NCBI GenBank assembly: GCA_947628655.1
Contig: CANRAS010000004.1
Span: 99,973-163,972 of the forward strand
Reading direction: 5' to 3'
Length of the DNA: 64,000 nucleotides
DNA from: an uncultured Clostridia bacterium
Lineage (GTDB): Bacteria > Bacillota > Clostridia > Oscillospirales > Ruminococcaceae
The notes under the pieces are model-generated. The model was not told where the DNA came from and did not search any database. It worked only from the letters and a program-made list of their open reading frames with translations. Position 1 is the stretch's first letter. Every line of letters starts with the position of its first letter. The translations under genes were made by a program, and so were the position numbers. This document shows positions 1-8,386 of this stretch, one piece after another.

Positions 1-495
1 ATCTGCAATGAAAAGGGTCTTTCTCTTGAGGCAGAGGTAGGCGCTATCGGCGGCGAAGAGGACGGCGTTATCGGCAAGGGCGAATGTGCCGACCCCGCAG
101 AATGTAAAAAGATTGCCGACCTCGGTGTTACAATGCTTGCCGCAGGTATCGGCAACATTCACGGCAAGTACCCCGACAATTGGGAGGGACTTTCGTTTAC
201 AACTCTTGAGGCTGTTAAGAAAGAAGTCGGCAATATGCCGCTCGTTCTGCACGGCGGTACGGGTATCCCCGAAGAACAGGTAAAGAAAGCTATCTCTCTC
301 GGCGTTGCTAAGGTAAACGTAAATACCGAGTGCCAGCTTTCGTTTGCCGCAGCTACAAGAAAGTACATCGAAGAGGGCAAGGATTTGCAGGGCAAGGGCT
401 TTGACCCGCGCAAACTGCTCGCTCCCGGCGCAGAGGCTATAAAGGCTACTGTCAAGGAGAAAATGGAGATGTTCGGCTCTATAGGCAAGGCATAA
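1..495 (+). CDS. fba: Class II fructose-bisphosphate aldolase, C-terminal part (5' end outside window)
   Basis: The reading frame is open at the window edge and ends in TAA. The visible 164 residues begin inside the EAEVGAIGGEEDG stretch typical of class II (zinc-dependent) aldolases, followed by GIGNIHGKYP, which carries a metal-binding histidine, and LHGGTGIPEEQ, the phosphate-binding and second histidine region. The family cleaves fructose-1,6-bisphosphate into dihydroxyacetone phosphate and glyceraldehyde-3-phosphate in glycolysis. The normal length is about 285-310 residues, so roughly the first half is missing only because of the window boundary. A good terminator follows, so it is the last gene of its transcript. 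Confidence 0.95.
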   Translation: MCNEKGLSLEAEVGAIGGEEDGVIGKGECADPAECKKIADLGVTMLAAGIGNIHGKYPDNWEGLSFTTLEAVKKEVGNMPLVLHGGTGIPEEQVKKAISLGVAKVNVNTECQLSFAAATRKYIEEGKDLQGKGFDPRKLLAPGAEAIKATVKEKMEMFGSIGKA

Positions 496-518
496 TAGTA
501 ATACTGATTGATATTATT

Positions 519-552
519 AAGCAGGGGCGTGTAAAACCGCCCTTGCTTTTTA
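519..552 (+). terminator. Rho-independent terminator after the aldolase gene
   Basis: An 11-bp stem (AAGCAGGGGCG pairing with CGCCCTTGCTT, one G-T wobble) encloses an 8-base loop and runs directly into a T tract. It lies 24 bases after the aldolase stop codon. Confidence 0.85.
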
Positions 553-599
553 AAATAGTGCAATTTTGTGCAAAAAATAAGCGAGATTGAAAAAATCCC

Positions 600-628
600 T
601 TGAAAAAATTGTATATCTATGTTATAAT
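600..628 (+). promoter_or_regulatory. Sigma-A type promoter for the tyrA operon
   Basis: TTGAAA and TATAAT are separated by 17 bases, about 100 bases upstream of the tyrA start and downstream of the previous terminator. The long leader shows no structure I recognise. Confidence 0.65.
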
Positions 629-729
629 TAATAATAGGGCAAAATCGCTGTTGTTCTTGCTTGGCGGGATTGCTCAAAGTAATGCCGAAAATTTTCGGCA
701 CGGAATTTAAGAAGTTTAGAGGTTTAAAA

Positions 730-1584
730 ATGAATATTGCTGTTGTAGGGCTGGGGCTTATAGGCGGTTCGATTTGCAAGGCTCTGAAAGCTAACACATT
801 CTACCATATAATGGGAATTGACAATGACCAGTCGGTGATAAAGAAAGCGCTCGACGCGGGCGCGATTGACGAGGAGATAACGGTTGACAGACTTAGTGAA
901 GTTAATTTAACTATTGTTGCGCTGTATCCCGAAACGATTGTGAAATTCATCGAAGAAAACGCCGGCCGTTTCCGCGCGGGTTCAATTGTAATGGACACTT
1001 GCGGAATAAAGGGTTATATTGTAAGAAACTGCGCGCCCGTCCTTGAAAAAAAAGACGTAGTGTTTATCGGAACGCACCCGATGGCGGGTACGGAACATTC
1101 GGGTTTTGATTACGCGACCGCCGATTTGTTCAACGGAGCGAGTTTTATCATCACTCCTACCGAAAACACCCCGCAGATAGCGATTGACCTTGTTTCAACA
1201 TTGGGAGCGTGTATGAATTTCGGAAAAGTGGTTATATCTACGCCCGAACAGCACGACGCGAATATAGCATATACTTCACAGCTTTGTCATCTCGTGTCAA
1301 ATGCGTATGTCAAAAGCCCGTCGCTGTTTCGCGCGGACGGATTTTCGGCGGGAAGTTTTCTAGACCTTACAAGAGTAGCGTACCTCAACGAGAAAATGTG
1401 GTCGAGCCTGTTTATGTGCAACAAAGAGGCTTTGCTGTTTGAGGTGAACAATATTCTGAAAGTAATCACGGAATACCGCGACGCTATGGAGAATAACGAT
1501 ATTGACACCCTCCGCGAACTTCTGAAAGCGGGACGTGAACTTAAAGAAAAGAGTATGGAATTTTACGGACAGGAGCGCAAATAA
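730..1584 (+). CDS. tyrA: Prephenate dehydrogenase
   Basis: This NAD(P)-dependent enzyme converts prephenate to 4-hydroxyphenylpyruvate in tyrosine synthesis. The N-terminus is a Rossmann nucleotide-binding site, GLGLIGGS, with the three glycines at residues 7, 9 and 12. The motif THPMAGTEHSG, with the catalytic-region histidine, is near residue 115. The helical C-terminal dimerisation half follows, giving 284 residues, the normal size without an ACT domain. I chose this ATG because it has a GAGG-like ribosome site and places the Rossmann motif at the very N-terminus; an in-frame upstream TTG has neither. The stop overlaps the next ATG (TAATG), so the two genes are probably translationally coupled. 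Confidence 0.93.
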   Translation: MNIAVVGLGLIGGSICKALKANTFYHIMGIDNDQSVIKKALDAGAIDEEITVDRLSEVNLTIVALYPETIVKFIEENAGRFRAGSIVMDTCGIKGYIVRNCAPVLEKKDVVFIGTHPMAGTEHSGFDYATADLFNGASFIITPTENTPQIAIDLVSTLGACMNFGKVVISTPEQHDANIAYTSQLCHLVSNAYVKSPSLFRADGFSAGSFLDLTRVAYLNEKMWSSLFMCNKEALLFEVNNILKVITEYRDAMENNDIDTLRELLKAGRELKEKSMEFYGQERK

Positions 1585-2135
1585 TGTCTGACAACAAACA
1601 GCACGGTGTTGGATATACTGTTTCATTGTGCGGAGTTATGAGCGCTTTGGCGCTGGCGCTGATGTTTATGATGGGTATGGTGCCGTCGTTTGAGTATATC
1701 AGCCCCGCGATAGGCGGTATACTGATATGGGTCGTGCGAAAAAATCTCAGCATAAAATACGGGCTTGTAAGCTATATCGCTGTAAGCGTTCTGGCGCTGT
1801 TTGTAGTGCCGAACTATGAGGCGACAATGATGTTTATACTTTTGCTCGGATATTATCCGATAATTCGGGAATTTCTGCAAAAGATAAAGCCAAAGGTGCT
1901 GAGGTTAGCCGTGAAAGTGCTGATTTACGCGGGCGCGTCCGTTTTGGCGTATACACTTTTAATTCGCCTTTTCGGAATGGATTATCTTGAAGATACGACG
2001 TTCGGAAAATACACGTCGCTTATCCTGCTCGGAATGGGCGGGCTTGTGTTTATAATGTACGACTTTTTTCTCGGCTTGTTTGACCCGATATATGACCGTG
2101 TTATCAAACCGAAAATACAGAAAAGGCTGAAGTGA
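1584..2135 (+). CDS. Conserved membrane protein of unknown function
   Basis: This 183-residue protein is very hydrophobic, with about five to six membrane helices (near residues 13-32, 38-50, 58-88, 105-127, 140-163) and a basic cytoplasmic tail ending KPKIQKRLK. The even spacing and small size recall substrate-binding (S) subunits of ECF vitamin transporters, and also uncharacterised clostridial membrane proteins; I see no motif that settles it. It starts inside the tyrA stop codon and is followed 27 bases later by pepF, so it belongs to the tyrA-pepF transcript. The function is unknown. Confidence 0.75.
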   Translation: MSDNKQHGVGYTVSLCGVMSALALALMFMMGMVPSFEYISPAIGGILIWVVRKNLSIKYGLVSYIAVSVLALFVVPNYEATMMFILLLGYYPIIREFLQKIKPKVLRLAVKVLIYAGASVLAYTLLIRLFGMDYLEDTTFGKYTSLILLGMGGLVFIMYDFFLGLFDPIYDRVIKPKIQKRLK

Positions 2136-2162
2136 TGATAGTTTAATTTTAAGGAGTAAAGA

Positions 2163-3959
2163 ATGTCTGACAGAATACCTGCAAGAGCGGACGTTTCCGC
2201 CGAAAACAAATGGTCAATTGAAGATATTTACGCCTCTGACGAACTTTGGGAGAAAGACCTCGCCAAAGCAGGGGAGTATGCGGAAAAAATAGAAAGCTAC
2301 CGCGGAAAACTTCGCGGGAGCGCGGAGGCATTGCTCGAATATTTCAAGCTGGACGATGAACTTACGCTGTTGTTTGACAGCCTTATAAATTATGCTCAGC
2401 GAAAAAGCGACGAGGATACGCGCGTTGCAAAATATCAGGATATGTGCGGAAGAATGGAAATGCTGTTCGTGAAAATATCACGAGCGTCCGCGTTTGCCGT
2501 GCCCGAAATTCTTGAAATTTCCGATGAACGCATAGAGCAGTTTTTGAAAGAAGAACCCGCGCTTGAACTTTACAGAAAGGCGCTTTACAGAATACGGCGC
2601 AGACGCGCGCATATCCTGTCCGAAAACGAGGAGCGTTTAATGGCTCTGGCGGGGGAGATGATGGGTTCGCCCGAAACGATTTACTCAATGTTCAACGACG
2701 CGGATTTGAAATTTCCCGACGCGGTTGACAAGGACGGAAATCTTCATCAAGTGACGCACGAAAGTTATATTCCTCTCGTTCAAAATCCCGACAGAACGCT
2801 TAGGAAATCCGCGTTTGACGGACTTTATCACACATACGAGAATTTCAAGAACAGTTCAGCCGAAATGCTTTCGGCGCAGGTGAAAACGCTTGTGTTCCGC
2901 GCGAGAGCGAGAAAATATCAAAGCACGCTCGAAATGGCGCTCGACCAGAACGAGGTTGACACAAAGGTTTACCGCAGTCTTATCGACGCTGTTCACGATA
3001 ATATGGGGCTTATGCACCGGTATGTAAAACTGCGCAAAAAAGCATTGGGACTGTCAGAACTTCACGCGTATGACCTTTATACGCCGATTGTTGAGGGCGT
3101 AGAGGACAATGTTCCGTTTGAGCAGGCAAAGCGCGAGGTTCTGGAAGCGTTAGCGCCTATGGGTGAGGATTACCTCAAAATATTCCGCGAGGGACTTCAA
3201 AACGGCTGGATAGACGTCCTCGAAAACGAAGGCAAGCGCAGCGGCGCATATTCGGCGGGCGCGAAAGTCCACCCGTTTGTACTGCTGAACTATAAGAATA
3301 CGCTGAATTGGGAGTTTACGCTCGCTCACGAAATGGGTCACGCGATACACTCTTATTTGTCAAACAAAAATCAGCCGACCGTGTATTCCGATTACGTTAT
3401 CTTCGTAGCCGAAGTAGCGTCAACCTGCAACGAGAGCCTGCTTATGCAGTATCTTTTGAATAATACAACGGATAAAAAGCGCAAAGCGTTCCTTGTAAAT
3501 TACTTCTTGGAGCAGTTCAGAACAACTCTTTACAGACAGACGATGTTTGCGGAGTTTGAACTTATGATAAACGAGAAAGTCGAACGCGGCGAACCTCTGA
3601 CCGCCGAAAGCCTTTGCGCGATGTATCATCAGCTTAACGCCGGCTATTACGGCGAAGATTTGATAGTCGACAAAGAACTCGATATGGAATGGGCGAGAAT
3701 ACCGCATTTTTACTATGATTATTACGTTTACCAATATGCGACGGGTTTTTCCGCGGCGATAGCGCTGTCTGGGAGAATACTCGACGAGGGAGACCGCGCC
3801 GTCAAGGATTATATAGGATTTTTAAGCGCAGGCTGTTCGTCCGACCCGATAACGATTTTAAGGGGCGCGGGCGTAGATATGGCGTCAAAAAAGCCGATAG
3901 AGGACGCGCTAAAGCTGTTCAGCAATCTTCTTGACGAAATGGAAGAACTATTAAACTGA
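2163..3959 (+). CDS. pepF: Oligoendopeptidase F (M3 family zinc metallopeptidase)
   Basis: This cytoplasmic zinc protease degrades short peptides. The zinc site LAHEMGHAIHSYL (HExxH) lies near residue 386, with the downstream glutamate in EVASTCNE as third ligand, as in all M3 enzymes. The N-terminal part matches the PepF/oligoendopeptidase N domain (WSIEDIYASDELWEKD). The full length of 598 residues is usual for PepF. An AAGGAG ribosome site precedes the ATG by 7 bases. No signal peptide is seen. It sits in the middle of a co-directional run that begins with tyrA. Confidence 0.96.
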   Translation: MSDRIPARADVSAENKWSIEDIYASDELWEKDLAKAGEYAEKIESYRGKLRGSAEALLEYFKLDDELTLLFDSLINYAQRKSDEDTRVAKYQDMCGRMEMLFVKISRASAFAVPEILEISDERIEQFLKEEPALELYRKALYRIRRRRAHILSENEERLMALAGEMMGSPETIYSMFNDADLKFPDAVDKDGNLHQVTHESYIPLVQNPDRTLRKSAFDGLYHTYENFKNSSAEMLSAQVKTLVFRARARKYQSTLEMALDQNEVDTKVYRSLIDAVHDNMGLMHRYVKLRKKALGLSELHAYDLYTPIVEGVEDNVPFEQAKREVLEALAPMGEDYLKIFREGLQNGWIDVLENEGKRSGAYSAGAKVHPFVLLNYKNTLNWEFTLAHEMGHAIHSYLSNKNQPTVYSDYVIFVAEVASTCNESLLMQYLLNNTTDKKRKAFLVNYFLEQFRTTLYRQTMFAEFELMINEKVERGEPLTAESLCAMYHQLNAGYYGEDLIVDKELDMEWARIPHFYYDYYVYQYATGFSAAIALSGRILDEGDRAVKDYIGFLSAGCSSDPITILRGAGVDMASKKPIEDALKLFSNLLDEMEELLN

Positions 3960-3976
3960 ATTTGGAGAGATTTAAA

Positions 3977-5065
3977 GTGTATTCAGATATAAAAAACGTT
4001 GCGAAAGAATTTTGTGATAAACTGCCTAAGCCCGCAATTATAATGGACGACAGTTTTAACTGCGTTTACAGTAATTGTCCGCGCCTTATCAAAGTCGGAA
4101 ATTCTATGACGCAGGTTTTTATGAATACTCTTACCAATACGATAAAAGAAACTACCGTTACAATTGCTTTGATAAAAGGGGTTTATTACAGCGCGCGGGT
4201 GATACCGATTGATGAATTGCTGTTTATTGTGGAACTTTTTGACGAGCCGACAATACATTCTTTGTGCGAAAACACAAATTTCTATGAAAGAATTTATACT
4301 GTTGCGGAACAGGTGGAACACAGTACAGGCGCGCTGTGGTCGGCGTGCGATATTATTACAGGAAAAATTGATTACAGAAATGATGTACACTCGGTTTTAC
4401 AAAACGTTTTGGATTTTAAGAAATATCTTTTAAACATCAGTTCTGTAACGACAAATATTACAGAATACGCCAATATGGTTTTTCCCGAAAAAGGTTCAGA
4501 ACCCGCTTTGATCAATATAAAGCAAATCGCGGCGGAAATGGTTGAGCGATGCAATACATTGCTCGCTCCGTCAAGAAGATACATAGATATTTTGTTTGAC
4601 GATGAAGAGTTATACATCAAAGCCCACACAAGGTATGTGATAAGCGCATTGATAAACGCGCTGCAAAACGCTTTGCTGTATTCTCCGAAAGCGTGTGTGC
4701 CGAATTTAAATATACGGCACAGCATTATCGAAAATAAACCAATGGCAGTTATTCAGATTACAAACGAGAATAATATGTGCATTGATAAAAAGCACGGAGA
4801 TGATTTGCTTAGGAATTTTACAAGTCAGCGTTCGGGTTTAGGTATTCCGATTATAAAGCGGTTTGTGAATATGTGCGGCGGGACTTTTTCGATTGATGAC
4901 AATGACGGCAAGGTTTGTTTGATAATGAATTTGCCTGCTGTTTCGGATACTGATACTTTAAACGGCGCTGCCGCGGTGAATACCGACAAGTTTGTGCTTT
5001 ATACTACGAGAGTTCCCGATATTATAATGCTTAAAATGATGGAAGTGAACGCTCTGTTTAGTTAA
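3977..5065 (+). CDS. Histidine-kinase-like ATPase protein with degenerate nucleotide site
   Basis: This 362-residue protein has a PAS-like N-terminal half (about residues 8-95), a helical linker, and a C-terminal GHKL ATPase region. The N-box is recognisable (LINALQNALLYSP, near residue 230) and so is the G2 loop (QRSGLGIPIIKRF). The usual DxGxG G1 motif is replaced by NENNMCIDKK, and I cannot find a convincing phospho-accepting HExxxP H-box. It could be a divergent sensor kinase or an anti-sigma-like ATPase. The GTG start is chosen because GGAGAGA lies 6 bases upstream; a TTG five codons earlier has none. It starts 17 bases after pepF and precedes a complete two-component system. Confidence 0.7.
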   Translation: MYSDIKNVAKEFCDKLPKPAIIMDDSFNCVYSNCPRLIKVGNSMTQVFMNTLTNTIKETTVTIALIKGVYYSARVIPIDELLFIVELFDEPTIHSLCENTNFYERIYTVAEQVEHSTGALWSACDIITGKIDYRNDVHSVLQNVLDFKKYLLNISSVTTNITEYANMVFPEKGSEPALINIKQIAAEMVERCNTLLAPSRRYIDILFDDEELYIKAHTRYVISALINALQNALLYSPKACVPNLNIRHSIIENKPMAVIQITNENNMCIDKKHGDDLLRNFTSQRSGLGIPIIKRFVNMCGGTFSIDDNDGKVCLIMNLPAVSDTDTLNGAAAVNTDKFVLYTTRVPDIIMLKMMEVNALFS

Positions 5066-5199
5066 AGTCAGGTGTTTTGCAATATTCAGTTTGTTTTCAC
5101 CTTGCTTTCATACTCGAACGGTATAATATAGAATAAAATGGGTTAGTCTTATTTTTCTTGTTAAATAACCTTAATAATGAACATATAAGGAGTTATAAG

Positions 5200-5874
5200 A
5201 TGATTAAGTTACTTGTTGTAGATGATGAAGAGAATATCCGCGAGGTACTAAAGGAATATGCGGAGTTTGAGGGTATCGAAGTTGACGAGGCAAGCGACGG
5301 AATGAAAGCTATCGAAATGGCAAAGGCTAAAGACTACGACATAATTATTATGGACGTTATGTTGCCGCGCCTTGACGGTTATTCGGCTTGCAAGGAAATA
5401 CGCAAGTTCAAACAAACACCTATGCTTATGCTTTCGGCAAGGGGTGAAGAATATGACAAACTCCACGGCTTTGACGTGGGGATAGATGATTACGTCGTAA
5501 AACCGTTCTCTCCAAAAGAGGTTATGGCAAGAGTAAACGCTATTGTAAAGCGCAATTCAATGACGGGTTCGGCTGTTCCGAAAGAAGTTGAAAAATTCGA
5601 GGGACTTGAAATAAACTTTACGTCGCGCGACGTCTTTATTGACGGAAAGAAAGCCAATCTCACGCCGAAAGAATACGATTTGCTGTTCTATCTGGTGCGC
5701 AACAAGAATATCGCGCTTTCAAGAAACAAACTGCTTGAAGAAGTGTGGGGATATGATTTCTTCGGAGATGACCGCACGATAGATACGCATATAAAAATGC
5801 TTAGAAATAATTTGGGCGAATATCGCAAGTTTATCGTTACTTTGCGAGGGTTGGGGTATAAGTTCGAGGCGTAA
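5200..5874 (+). CDS. OmpR/PhoB-family response regulator
   Basis: The receiver domain (residues 1-115) has the acidic pocket DDEE, the phospho-acceptor Asp in IIIMDVMLPRLDG (near residue 52), and the switch Thr/Ser and Lys in MLSARGEEYDK and VVKPF. The C-terminal winged helix (about 130-224) has LTPKEYDLLFYLVRN, LEEVWGYDFFGDDRTIDTHIKMLRNNLG and RGLGYKFE, typical of PhoB/OmpR DNA-binding domains. The start ATG has an AAGGAG site 8 bases upstream; an upstream in-frame start would add 14 unrelated residues. The partner kinase follows after two bases. The target genes are unknown. Confidence 0.95.
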   Translation: MIKLLVVDDEENIREVLKEYAEFEGIEVDEASDGMKAIEMAKAKDYDIIIMDVMLPRLDGYSACKEIRKFKQTPMLMLSARGEEYDKLHGFDVGIDDYVVKPFSPKEVMARVNAIVKRNSMTGSAVPKEVEKFEGLEINFTSRDVFIDGKKANLTPKEYDLLFYLVRNKNIALSRNKLLEEVWGYDFFGDDRTIDTHIKMLRNNLGEYRKFIVTLRGLGYKFEA

Positions 5875-5876
5875 GT

Positions 5877-7382
5877 ATGAATTGGTTCCGCAGCATAAAG
5901 GTTCGTGTGTGGGCGCTTTTTGAAGTAGTTGTAATAGCAATGCTTACATTCACCTATATTTTCCTTATTGCTCTGTTCCCTAATTTCTACGAGTGGATGA
6001 AAACCCATGAAATCACCGAATCCATGGAGATAATCGAGGAACATTGGACGGACAGCAACATTGCCTATATCATTAACGAACAAGCCGCACGAAAGAAAAT
6101 GTATATCGAGATATACTTCCCGTCCGTGGAATATTCGTATATCGCAAACAGAATAGGCGGAAGTATGCCGCTGACTGTTCTTGAAAAGAAAAGTCTGCGC
6201 GATGAAGTAAGCAGTTCCGAAACAGGCATTGTCTACAAGCGTTTTCGTGATGAATCCGAGGATAACTATGCTCTGCTTATGGGCAGTTACATCGGCGGTA
6301 CGCAGGACCAGCCGCAGGCTTATATATTCATCTGCAACTATTTACAGCCGATAGGCACGACAGTCACTATCTTTGTTCGGCAGTTCTTTTTCGTCGGAAT
6401 TATAATGATAGTTCTGACGATGTTTATGTCGATACTGTTCGCTAATCATATTTCCGAGCCTATTATCAAGATAAACCGTTCGGCAAAGGAACTTCCGCAG
6501 GGGAAATTCAGCGCGGAGATACGAAAGAATGAATACGCCGAAATAGAACAGCTCACGGCAACGCTCACCACCGCGTCAAAGGAAATCTCGAAATCCGATG
6601 ATTTGCGCCGCGAACTGATGTCGAATATCTCGCACGACCTGCGCACTCCGCTTACGATGATAAAAGCATATGCGGAGATGATACGCGATATTTCTGGCGA
6701 TAATCCCGAAAAGCGCGAACGTCACCTTAAAGTTATCATTGATGAAACGGACAGGCTTTCTTCGCTTGTAACAGATATTCTCGACCTTTCAAAACTTCAG
6801 GCGGGTGTTGCGGAAATACACCTTGAAACCTTTAATTTCTCCGCAAGACTTTCGGGCGTTATCTCCCGATTTGATATTATGAAAGAAAAAGACGGCATTA
6901 TCATTGACCTGCAAGCCGAGGACGATATTCTTATAACCGCCGACATTACAAAACTTCAGCAGGTGGTGTATAATCTGATAAACAACGCCGTCACCTACTG
7001 CGGAGAGGACAGCACGGTTATAGTAAGGCTGTTCCGCAAGGAAAACGGTCTTGTGCGGTTTGAGGTAGAGGATCACGGCGAGGGCATTTCCGCAGAAAAT
7101 CTGCCGTATATCTGGGACAGATATTATAAAGTAAGCGAACGCGACAGCACACATAAGCGCGCCAAAATGGGCAGCGGTATTGGGCTTTCAATCGTCAAAA
7201 GCGTACTTGAACAGCACAAGTTTGCGTTCGGCGCGGAAAGCGAACTAGGAAGGGGAAGTATCTTCTGGTTTGAGGCTCCCGAGTTCATAAAAAATCCAAT
7301 GCAGTCTCAAACTCCGAAACCCACTCATTTGAGGAGATTGCTCCCCGAAAAATGGCACGACAATAAGAAAGATACAAAATAA
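5877..7382 (+). CDS. Membrane sensor histidine kinase
   Basis: This is the cognate kinase of the preceding regulator. The order is: membrane helix (about 10-36), an extracellular sensor of about 130 residues, a second helix (about 168-192), a HAMP linker, a HisKA dimerisation domain with the phospho-acceptor in MSNISHDLRTPLTMIKAYAE (near His251), then a GHKL ATPase with N-box VVYNLINNAVTYC, G1 VEDHGEGI and G2 GSGIGLSIVKS. All catalytic motifs are intact. The sensor domain has no recognised fold, so the signal is unknown. A short proline-rich tail follows the ATPase domain. A strong bidirectional terminator lies directly downstream. Confidence 0.95.
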   Translation: MNWFRSIKVRVWALFEVVVIAMLTFTYIFLIALFPNFYEWMKTHEITESMEIIEEHWTDSNIAYIINEQAARKKMYIEIYFPSVEYSYIANRIGGSMPLTVLEKKSLRDEVSSSETGIVYKRFRDESEDNYALLMGSYIGGTQDQPQAYIFICNYLQPIGTTVTIFVRQFFFVGIIMIVLTMFMSILFANHISEPIIKINRSAKELPQGKFSAEIRKNEYAEIEQLTATLTTASKEISKSDDLRRELMSNISHDLRTPLTMIKAYAEMIRDISGDNPEKRERHLKVIIDETDRLSSLVTDILDLSKLQAGVAEIHLETFNFSARLSGVISRFDIMKEKDGIIIDLQAEDDILITADITKLQQVVYNLINNAVTYCGEDSTVIVRLFRKENGLVRFEVEDHGEGISAENLPYIWDRYYKVSERDSTHKRAKMGSGIGLSIVKSVLEQHKFAFGAESELGRGSIFWFEAPEFIKNPMQSQTPKPTHLRRLLPEKWHDNKKDTK

Positions 7383-7387
7383 GTGTA

Positions 7388-7423
7388 AAATAAGCGACAG
7401 AGAATTTCTACTGTCGCTTATTT
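7388..7423. terminator. Bidirectional terminator between the kinase gene and argF
   Basis: A perfect 13-bp stem (AAATAAGCGACAG / CTGTCGCTTATTT) with a 10-base loop ends in A and T runs on both sides. It can end both the + strand kinase transcript and the - strand arg transcript. Confidence 0.9.
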
Positions 7424-7437
7424 CTGTTACAATGCCG

Positions 7438-8352
7438 TTAGTTCTTGCCCATCAAGCGCACCATAACCGCCTTTTGCGCGTGCAGGCGGTTTTCCGCCTC
7501 GTCGAATATTTCGTTTGCGTGCGCCTCAAATACTTCCTCGGTTATTTCCTCCTCGCGGTGTGCGGGCAGGCAATGAAGAACGATAGCGTCGGACTTCGCA
7601 GCGCTCATAATGTCGCTGTTTATCTGATAAATTCCCTCAAATACGGCTTTGCGTTTTGCGAACTCGCCCTCTTGACCCATTGACGCCCAAACATCGGTAT
7701 AAAGCGCGTCGGCGTCTGCCGCCGCCTCTTTCGGGTCGGCGGTGAGTTTAAATTTATCGCCGTATTCCTTAGCAAATGCGAGGACTTTTTCATCTGGGTG
7801 ATAGCCGTCGGGGCAGGCGAGAGATACGCTCATACCGCACTTTAATGCGCCTACCGTAAGTGAGTTCGCCATATTGTTCCCGTCGCCGATATAGCAGAAT
7901 TTAAGACCGTCTAATTTATTCTTGTATTCGCGTATAGTCTGTAAATCCGCAAGCACCTGACACGGGTGGCAGAAATCCGTAAGACCGTTTATTATCGGAA
8001 TAGTGCCGTACTCGGCTAAATCTTCAACCTCTTTCTGCGCAAACGTGCGTATCATAATGCCGTTCAGATAGCGCGACAGAACGCGCGCGGTATCCTGAAC
8101 AGGCTCGCCGCGCCCGATTTGCAAGTCGCGCGACGACAAAAACAGCGCCTGCCCGCCTAACTGATACATTCCCGTTTCAAAAGAAACGCGCGTGCGCGTC
8201 GAGGATTTCTGGAATATCATTCCCAGCGTCATACCCTTTAAGTATTCGTGTGCAATGCCGTGTTTCTGCTCATATTTAAGCTGGTCGGCAAGGTTCAGCA
8301 AATCAATTATTTCCTCCGTCGAGAGGTCAAGCAGTTTCAATAAGTGTTTCAT
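7438..8352 (-). CDS. argF: Ornithine carbamoyltransferase
   Basis: This enzyme makes citrulline from ornithine and carbamoyl phosphate. The carbamoyl phosphate loop SSTRTRVSFETG is near residue 50, and the ornithine-site motif HCLPAHREEE near residue 261 carries the catalytic cysteine. FCHPCQVLADL (HPxQ) is also present. The length of 304 residues is standard. It is the last gene of the arginine cluster and ends at the shared terminator. A GGAAAT-type site precedes the ATG. The anabolic rather than catabolic role follows from the neighbours: all other genes here are biosynthetic, and no arginine deiminase is present in the window. Confidence 0.97.
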   Translation of the reverse strand: MKHLLKLLDLSTEEIIDLLNLADQLKYEQKHGIAHEYLKGMTLGMIFQKSSTRTRVSFETGMYQLGGQALFLSSRDLQIGRGEPVQDTARVLSRYLNGIMIRTFAQKEVEDLAEYGTIPIINGLTDFCHPCQVLADLQTIREYKNKLDGLKFCYIGDGNNMANSLTVGALKCGMSVSLACPDGYHPDEKVLAFAKEYGDKFKLTADPKEAAADADALYTDVWASMGQEGEFAKRKAVFEGIYQINSDIMSAAKSDAIVLHCLPAHREEEITEEVFEAHANEIFDEAENRLHAQKAVMVRLMGKN

Positions 8353-8386
8353 TTCAAAATTTCCTTTCTGTAAAGCTATCGGTATA

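Noticed and set aside
159..797. 212-codon minus-strand frame across the aldolase/tyrA boundary
   Set aside because: It is antisense to two confident genes and to a terminator and promoter; no domain is seen.
5066..5199. Regulatory RNA upstream of the response regulator
   Set aside because: Only a weak partial inverted sequence and a TATAAT box without a good -35 are seen; no known riboswitch core is recognisable.
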